Below are positions 56,794 to 64,000 of a DNA stretch of 64,000 nucleotides, piece by piece. The notes beneath the pieces are model-generated. The model ran no database searches. It saw only the letters and a list, made by a program, of their open reading frames with translations, and was not told where the DNA came from. The first letter of the stretch is position 1, and each line of letters begins with the position of its first letter. The translations under genes were made by a program, and so were the position numbers. Origin of the DNA: Brachycybe producta (taxonomy: Eukaryota > Arthropoda > Diplopoda > Playtdesmida > Andrognathidae); the NCBI GenBank assembly GCA_036925085.1, contig JAUPFP010000044.1:868001-932000 (forward strand), in the 5' to 3' direction.

Positions 56794-59700
56794 TCACACT
56801 GCCGAAGACACGGCAGTCGTGTGAATGATGTGAGCGTCTTCGACACTGTTAACAGCCGGCGTCTCGTGACAGACATTCTCGAAATATGCTGTCAGTTCGT
56901 TGATGTCCGTGTCTTTAGTTTCGGGTAGGAACTTGAATATAACGAAACCGATGAGCGCCAAGAAAACGATGAATATGGAAAACGAATAATCTCCGAGAAT
57001 GGTCTTTAAAAGAGAAATCACATTTTTAGATTAGACCCTACCTGGCTGACACAAATGACTTTTGAGTAGTCGAGTCTGACTGCAAAATAAAGTCGGCTTG
57101 TCGCCAAAATCGACCACTGGAAGGTGGTTGGAAGGCGACTCTAGTGTAGTTTAGCAGACTTCGAAGAAAAAAAAAGTGGTCGTAGTCCACGGTCAAATAG
57201 ACGCGACAAGTAATTGGAAAATGATTTGTATATAAAGGAGAAACGCTGATGCCAGTGGCAAGAATAGGACCACTTTCCAACGTTATAGATATGTTGTCGG
57301 TGGTGGGGATCGGACCACCTTCTGACTACACAAGTTCGAAAGTTGTTGAGAAGTCGCTCGTTGCATCTTTCCAAAGTAGGCCTATTACATTCTCAACTAC
57401 AACCCAGCCACCTGCGACAACATTTTGCACTCCAAATTCAACGACTCCAAAAGTAGTTTGTGCTAAATCCCTTATAGGGTCTTAATATTTCAACCAGAAA
57501 AAAATATTTAATTAAGTTATTTACCGCGACAGTTGGGAAAGTGGCGCCCACAACGAAATTAAAAAACCAATTGACAGTACAACCGATGCCCATGGCAGTT
57601 GGTCTTGGACCCGGTTGAAAGAGTTCGGCTCCAAGGAAAAATGGAATTGGACCTGGCAGAATTATGAATTTAGAGAAGAAAAAAAAAGTCAAAAAAGGAA
57701 CAAAAGTGACGAAATGTCGTCAATCGGTTTGTACGAATTCTTTACCTATCCCTATACCAAAGACGAAAACGAATGAAATCAACAAAACAATGGCAATGTA
57801 TGGAACATATGAGGCTGTATGCTGTATTCGAGGGAGAAAATTGAAGAAGAAAAAAAAAAAACGTTAAATCTTGGTAATTTTCTCGAAATGAAAAAAGGAG
57901 AACGTACCATGAAGATAAAAGAACCCGTCATTCCGGCAAGACATGAGCACGTGAGAACGATACTTGTGAGAAGTAGTTGCTTTCTTCCAAATTTGGTTAC
58001 TAGAATAGCCTTAAAATTGACATAAGAAATGGTTTAATTTCAACAATCTTACGAAATAGAAGGGCTAGTAAATATTACAACAAAATCCGACTAAACTGAC
58101 GAGACCGACGATGATACAATGGTTGGTATGCTGGTGCGAACTGGCTATTGGATATTTTAAGTGAGCAATTCAAGCATTTAAAAAAGGGGCAAATAATTTT
58201 TCTTGGGGGGTTTTTTTTTGTCTTCCTTTCCGCTCTTGGAATATTTTCGAAGTCTGATTATTCTCTTTTAGAAGCAAAATTCAGAGAAACTAGAAAGTGT
58301 TTTAGAAACTAGATCCTAGTAGCTCAATCTTTTAAGGGTATTTTTTCACTTTGAAATCTTTCAAAATAAACTTTCTATAGACAGAAATTTAAAAAAATAT
58401 TGTCTGCTTAAAATCGGGCTAATTTTCAAACGGACATAAAAAGCTTATTTTGAAAGATATCAATATGAAAATACTCTTTAAGTGATAGAACTACCCTTCT
58501 AGTTACTAAACACATTCAGGTTTTTTTTTCATTTTTTATGCTTGAAAAACAGAATAGTCAAGAGTTCGGGAGGCGTTTACACTTTTAAAAAACCACCTTA
58601 AACAATTCAGATCCACACACACACACACTTTGTGGTATCAACAATGTCTTATAATTTGAACAATGTTTATTTCCACTGTATTTTAAATGTAAGATCAGTC
58701 TCGGCAATTTTGCAATTGATTTTGTTGTAATGTGAACTATAGGTTAAAACATAAATTGTCATGGCGATACTTACTGCACCGGTATTAATAATGAAATTGG
58801 CCAACGATGCACCGATGCCTGCGTACTGACTTTCCAGTTTGGACATGCCGGCATTATTAAAGATGCCAGTAGAATAGTAGAAGACCTAAAATTGAAATTG
58901 CGCCAGTGTTAAGAAATCACTCGCCGTAGTAAAAGTGATGATATCATATATATTTACGGCATTGATTCCCGATAGTTGATTGCCAGTATGAAGGACACAG
59001 AGTAACAAAAGTGGAAGTCTGATGGAACGGCATGTGATTACTTTGATGAATGACCATGATGGTGATTTTAGATTTTGTTTCACTTCGTTTTTCATCTCCA
59101 AAATGTCGTCTTCTATTTCTGTGATGGGCCGATTACGAAGTCGACATAGTTCTGTTATCAACGAGAACAAAAAAAAACATTTATGATAAAGTTGCACTTA
59201 AAGAGTTGAATCAACGAAAGAAAAACCTTTTAAGGCATTGTCTGGTTGTCCCTTTACGATAAAGAGGTATTTCGGACTTTCTGGACAGAAAGCTAACAAT
59301 ATGGATCCAAGGCCAATCGGAAAAGCAAAGAGACCCAAAAGATATGGCCAACCGGATTCATTTCCTGAAAATACGTCAATTCGAATAAGTCAGTTGCAAC
59401 GCGAACGACATCATATATAATTTTTTTTTTTAATTTAGTAGCTTAGAGACACTCTGAGGCTTTACATTTTATAAGACGTCGTAAATTTTGTGGTTCTATG
59501 AAGCTGCTTCAAATGGCTCTAGAAACCAAACGGCAATTCTTGAAACATCAAGAAATTACCTTAAAACCTGAAGAACATAGTAAGGAATACGCAAAATGTT
59601 TCTTAAAACTGAAAGGTATTCCTGAATGGTTGTTTGCAAAATGGACTTTTTTTTTTAGGCCAAATGACTTTAAAAATGGGTCCATCAAATTATCATAATT

Positions 59701-62700
59701 CAAAAGGATGTCAAATTATAATCCCTATGAATATTACAGCCAAAAGATCTTAAAACCTGGCTGCAACATTCAAAAAGCTATTGCAACTTCAATTTCTGTT
59801 CAGGATACAGTTTCAAGACAGATTTGTCGTTAGAATCAAGAACAATGTTTTTTGGACACATCAAATTTCACTTAACATTGTGTCTATGGGCGTCACGCAG
59901 CAGCACGTTGCACGCGCCGGAGTGTCTCTATAGGCTGTTAAATATTTACGTACCAAGAAGGTCTTCGAGGCCCAAAACCATAGCAATTACAAGTCCGAAT
60001 GCCATTCCACTTGGTAAAAGCACACCGACTGGTCCACGCATTGATGCTGGAGCTATTTCAGTCAAATAGGATGGAACAGCACTGGTGGCAAAACCTGGAA
60101 TGGAAGAAAAATTTGCTTTTAATGACGACTACATCATTACAAAAAGAAATCATTCATTCTAAATAAAGTGAACATGACATTTTTTTTTTCTCAAGCTGCT
60201 TTAAAAAAAGAAATTCAAAGTTTGTTAGAAACTAGAATGGTAACCGGTTACACTAAAAGTATTTTTTAACGAATGGTATCATTTATGACAGCTTGAAAAT
60301 GATACGAATTTACATGTTTTTTACTTTTGAACTACTGTGGTTATTAAGCTTATTTTGCATTACCGAAGAGCAGCAACAGCAACACTAAAGAGTAATTGTA
60401 GGTGTGTTTGGAAACTACGACCATAAAAGGGTAGCTCAGTCACTAAAGGGTACATTTCATGTTGATATCTTTCAAAATCAAAACATTTTAAGGCAAAATT
60501 TTACAACACCTTCTTGCTTAAAGTAGGCTCATTTTCAAACTGACATCAAAGGCTTATTTTGAAAGATACGAAAATACCATTAAGTGATGGAGCTACCCTT
60601 CTAGTTTCTCTTAAAAGGACAGAATAATCAGAGTGTGATGGGCGCGTTTTTGTTTTTGCCAAATTGATGTGAAAATGTTGAACCGTTAATTGAAGACCCG
60701 GGTAGTTGCTAAAACTCATCAACTTTTGATAGATAATTTCATGAGGTTAGTCTTAGCTTTGACTTTAGCAATCATTAAGAAATACAACCATTAATGGCGA
60801 ACAAATCTTATTTTATTTGGCATGAGTGTCATTTCTGTATCATTATTAAAGAATACCACCGCCCTTGAGTAAGGATTTAGTTTTTTTTTTTCTTTCGTGA
60901 GAAGTAAATGAAAGAAAGGTTTAACTTTGGTTTGAATCATTAAATAATGTGGTTTCTATGGTGTCCTTGCAGACTGTTTGATGATGATGGTGGTGGTGGT
61001 GGTGGTTTTTTAATAGATTTTGTTGCTATTTATAGAATAAATTGGGAGATGGATAAAAGTTATAAAAATGAAATTATACATAGGAGGCCAATGTAATATT
61101 TATATTTACTTAGCAGTTACTTTACAGCGATGGCATTGAACCCATTTGCCTTAATGTGGGATTTTTTTTTATTTGAAAAAAATGTCGTTACCACTTGTTG
61201 GAGAGAACAACGTCGAAGTAATTTGTATTTTACATTGACATTCACTCCAACATGGATTCATTCGTGTTATAAAGCTATAAATAATAATGGTCACAGGGAG
61301 GGGGTTTTATACAAATAAATCACAAATAAATATCATGATTTACAACTACGAAAGAAATAACAACCAAAAAGGCAATTATTGTACGACTTTTTTTTACGCT
61401 ACAGGTAAATTTTTATCAATTTCTGTTAATATTTCATGGAAATCTTCATTGAAATCAAAAAATACATATATTTTAGTACTTATTTTTTATTAGTAGTTAA
61501 AGTTTATGTGTAATAATCTTAATTTTTTAATGAATTTTTAATGTATACCGATATTGTTGTCATAAAACAATAAAATCCTAAAAAAAATGACCAAACTAAA
61601 TGTCAGTTTCAGGCAATTATGAATGGTTTTGAATTGATAACAAAAATCGTGACCATTCTTAAAAAATAATTAAAATTACATAAAGATGTTTTAAAATATA
61701 TGTACTTTTTAAATAATTTATTAAAACAGATTTCCATGAAATATTGACAGAAATTGATGAAATTTAGTTGTAACGTTGGTGGTTGCTATTCATTTTTCCA
61801 TAGCTGTATGTAGTCATATTTTTAATATTTATTATATTTTTATTATTTTATGCAACATAATTGTATGTTGTTGTTTTTACTTCTAATCTTGTCATTTTCT
61901 AAAAGTGAGAATGAACAAATGGAAGTGAAATATTTTCTCATAATGTTGAACTGAACATTATGCTATGAACATAATAAGGCCTACTTAATCTAATTTAATA
62001 CAACAAAATTGCAAAACGATAGAATAAAGAATAAAATTCAGGTTAAGACATATCACAATATCAGATATTTTGATATTTTCCAAAAATAATCATGATTTCT
62101 TTCAACTCCTTACTTGCTGGTAAAGTCATTTTAACACTTTCGTCAATGCTTTAATTACGTGTGTTACCCTAAAGGTATGTTTCCACTTACAAAAACATTG
62201 ACACTTGACAACAAAAAACTTTGTTTACAGACTCAAAAAACGTTGCAAAAGCAGTTAAATTGTTGCAGGGTTCCTGTTGCATGCATCCACTTTTAAGAGG
62301 CTAATGAGTACAAAGTGTAAACAACGCTTTAGACATACCAGCATGTATTCCAATAAGTATCCTTGCTACAATGATCATCTCGACTGAGGAAGCTGCATGA
62401 GAACTTGTGAACAGTGCTGCTCCAATCAATCCCACAAAGTTGATCATCATAATCGATCCTTTTCTATAATACGAGAGACGAATGACAATTTAAAAAACGT
62501 GTCACAATATGTGTCACTGTGTGTACCCTTTTGTGCCGTTCAGTATACGTAAACACGTTTGAAATTTAAGCAGCTGTTAAATTTTGGTAAACGTAAATTT
62601 ACGTTTCACCGTTACTGGAGGCCACCACTCTAGGCCAATTTTTTACCCTCAGAAACACAACGAATAAGAATTGTGTTCTGTTTATGTTTCATGACAAAAG

Positions 62701-63163
62701 TCTGATTACTAGTGATTAGTTTCTCCCATTTTTTTTTTACCTTCCAAATTTGTTCGAGAGTGAGCCAGCAGATATTGAACCAATCATTCCACCAATTAGA
62801 AATGTGGAAACAACGACGGACCACAAAAGTTTCACTTGAGACTCAGATAGAACCAAATCATAGTTGGTGTACATTGTCTTGTTACAAAATTCCTGAATAA
62901 TCTGTGGAATATTAAAAGGAAGTTATATATTTACACATTCAATTGTGAAATTGAATCCATTTTTGTAATGTAGACTATACTTGCCTCTTGAGGAGGATTT
63001 AAGACTCCAATGTTGTAACCGGTAGGAATCGCACCACTGATGATAGCTCCAACGAATGTCATCACTAACAACCATGTCATTCCGGGTTTATTCTTGAAAA
63101 CAAATAGAAACACATTAAGAAGTGCTTTGTTACTGGTTCCTTGATGCTCTTTGCAGCAGCCAT
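56794..63163 (-). CDS. Facilitative sugar transporter, SLC2A (class I GLUT-like)
   Basis: Twelve-helix plasma-membrane hexose transporter of the major facilitator superfamily. Twelve exons, minus strand: 63134-63163, 62985-63092, 62741-62901, 62339-62463, 59954-60094, 59227-59364, 58958-59151, 58775-58885, 57908-58009, 57746-57821, 57525-57652, 56794-57003. These give 1524 nt, 507 aa (GLUT1 is 492), with all phases matching. Signatures: GYNIGVLNPPQ in helix 1, NKFGRKGS, PESPKYL (216-222), QLSGIN (293-298; QLS in helix 7 favours glucose over fructose), FGRKQL, GPIPFFLGAELF, GPRPTAMG and PETKD (465-469). Exon 1 encodes only MAAAKSIKEP; its 41-nt intron has GT-AG ends. Intron 2 appears to start with GC (GAG|GCAAGT). 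Intron 4 is 2.2 kb and holds a family-B MITE. GLUT1-4 orthology cannot be resolved here. Confidence 0.94.
57040..57335. mobile_element. Possible MITE-like family H relative (transporter intron 11)
   Basis: GC-richer insert with GTCGGCTTGTCGCCAAAATC, CGACCACTGGAAGGTGG and AGTGGTCGTAGTCCACGG, reminiscent of the GTGGTCG/CGACCAC blocks of family H. The ends are not clear. Confidence 0.4.
58240..58605. mobile_element. Family B MITE, nearly complete copy (transporter intron 8)
   Basis: CTGATTATTCTCTTTTAGAAGC, GAAACTAGATCCTAGTAGCTC, AAAGATATCAATATGAAAAT, ctacccttctagttac, AGGCGTTTACACTTTTAAAAAACCACCTTAA. Confidence 0.8.
59440..59936 (+). mobile_element. MITE family L, forward copy (transporter intron 5)
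   Basis: AGCTTAGAGACACTCTGAGGC and GCCGGAGTGTCTCTATAGGC are inverted terminal repeats of about 20 bp. The interior corresponds in reverse to 50503-50978 (ATGGCTCTAGAAACC, CCTGAAGAACATAGTAAGGAATAC, TTGCAACTTCAATT). The element fills almost the whole intron. Confidence 0.8.
60195..60645. mobile_element. Family B MITE region (transporter intron 4)
   Basis: Two left halves (gttagaaactagaatggtaacc at 60222; gggtagctcagtcact at 60430) and one right half (gctacccttctagtttc at 60590, then gacagaataatcagag). Probably two insertions. Confidence 0.7.
60985..61008. repeat. GAT/GGT trinucleotide run
   Basis: GATGATGATGGTGGTGGTGG then two more GGT units in transporter intron 4. Confidence 0.9.
61405..61772. 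repeat. Inverted repeat pair in transporter intron 4
   Basis: TTATCAATTTCTGTTAATAT...ATGGAAATC near 61410 and GATTTCCATGAAATATTGACAGAAATTGATGAA near 61732 are inverted with about 34 of 36 positions matching. The segment between is AT-rich. This may be another MITE whose outer ends I could not set. Confidence 0.6.
62169..62332. mobile_element. Short MITE with CTAAAGGTATGTTTCCACTT end (transporter intron 4)
   Basis: CTAAAGGTATGTTTCCACTT on the left, AAGTGTAAACAACGCTTTAG on the right. Inside are gttgcaaaagc / ttgttgcagg blocks. The right end lies only about 7 nt from exon 4 (62339). Confidence 0.7.
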
Positions 63164-63254
63164 TACAAAATATGAAAGTGAATCTGAATTGAATTATTCT
63201 GCATTCTTGCAACAACTTGAACTTCTTCTAGATGGTTCTGGTATTCTTCTTGTC

Positions 63255-63618
63255 TTTCTCAAGCAAAATGAAGAGCAACTGAGAAAGTGTTTTAGAAACT
63301 AGAAGGGTAGCTCAATCCTTTAAAGATATTTTCTTGTTGACATCTTTCAAAATACACTTTTTATAGTCCCAAAAATTAAAAAAAAAAACATGTCTGCTTA
63401 AAGTTGGATCATTTACACACTGACATAAAAAGCTGATTTTGACAGATGTCATCAACATAAAAAAAATACCATTAAGTGATAGAGTTATCCTTCTAGTTTC
63501 TAAAAGACGTTCAAATTTCATTTCATTTTTGCACGCTTCTCGAACTGTGATTAGTCTCGGTCTTTTCACCGAGACTAATCACAGTTCGCGAGGTATTTCT
63601 ACTTCAAAACCACCTTAA
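63255..63618. mobile_element. Family B MITE copy with hairpin insert (upstream of transporter)
   Basis: TTAGAAACTAGAAGGGTAGC, hairpin region, ttatccttctagtttctaaaag, and right end TTCAAAACCACCTTAA. Just before the right end sits a perfect hairpin, CTCGAACTGTGATTAGTCTC / GAGACTAATCACAGTTCG (63538-63590), not seen in other copies. Confidence 0.8.
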
Positions 63619-63815
63619 AGGTATTTTTATGATGATATCTTTCAAAATAAGCTTTTCATTTGAGTTTGAAAATGATATCCAACTTAAAACATATATGGTA
63701 TTGTTTTAAATTGTTTCTACAAAAAGCTTAAAATTTGAAATCAACATGAAAATACTCCTAATTGATTGAGCTACCCTTCTAGTCTCTAAAACACATTCAA
63801 GTATCTCTTTTAATT
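63619..63815. mobile_element. Family B MITE, partial copy
   Basis: AAAGGTATTTTTATGATGATATC, then AAATCAACATGAAAATACTCC and gagctacccttctagtctctaaaacac. It abuts the previous copy tail to head. Confidence 0.65.
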
Positions 63816-64000
63816 TCTTGGTTTTGTCTAATTTAGTTCAAAAACAATGTCTTGAGTGTTTTTCAGTATGAATCAGGGTTCGTGAATTTGGCTAAGTTCC
63901 TAATTTTTTTCTACACTATTTACGTAACTATTCAAATTTCTTGGGTTGGGGGGTTTTTTTTTGGAACAAGGAGAGAAAAGTGACATTTGACGGCGGCGGC

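Noticed and set aside
58070..58150. Minus-strand hydrophobic stretch CIIVGLVSLVGF resembling a transporter helix
   Set aside because: Adding it as an exon breaks phase and duplicates a helix; joining 58775 directly to 58009 gives exact length agreement with GLUT proteins.

Overview
The window is AT-rich eukaryotic DNA from an animal, most likely an invertebrate. Seven genes can be spliced by eye into complete reading frames. Most of their introns are about 60-80 nt with strong pyrimidine/AG acceptors, and PINK1, a class-I GLUT-type sugar transporter and an RTP-like 3CxxC protein together point to Metazoa. I could not place the species. No rRNA, tRNA, CRISPR array or prokaryotic operon was seen.

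Layout. UBE4B (ubiquitin E4 ligase, 21 exons, + strand, 200-9339) converges on PINK1 (mitochondrial kinase, 9 exons, - strand, 11071-14024). From 14.0 to 21.4 kb there is no convincing gene, but there is a dense set of miniature inverted-repeat elements (MITEs), a minisatellite and an inverted repeat pair. A catalytically intact M28B peptidase of the glutamate carboxypeptidase II / transferrin receptor family lies at 21908-28433 (+, 16 exons). A repeat-rich gap follows, then an RTP-like 3CxxC zinc-finger gene (- strand, 32041-34490) sits divergently from an unidentified GC-rich exon pair at 35036-35297. From 36 to 40 kb there are mostly repeats. SLC25A35 (mitochondrial carrier, 3 exons) is at 40342-41384. 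An M13 (neprilysin/ECE-type) peptidase with 21 exons fills 43181-53506 (-). A 12-exon sugar transporter of the SLC2A family fills 56794-63163 (-).

The genes do not form an obvious pathway. UBE4B (ubiquitin chain extension) and PINK1 (mitophagy kinase) both concern quality control, but sharing a locus proves nothing. The two metallopeptidases are both predicted type II ectoenzymes.

The strongest signal outside the genes is the non-autonomous transposon load. At least ten MITE-like families occur, one with more than a dozen copies or fragments. Nearly every long intron in the window is long because it holds one or more of these elements, while element-free introns are mostly under 150 nt. Two GC-AG introns and two 41-nt introns were also inferred. 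I found no clear candidate for a new multi-gene system. The points most worth checking are the unidentified exons at 35.0-35.3 kb, the PINK1 start without an in-frame ATG, and the ultrashort and GC-AG introns.
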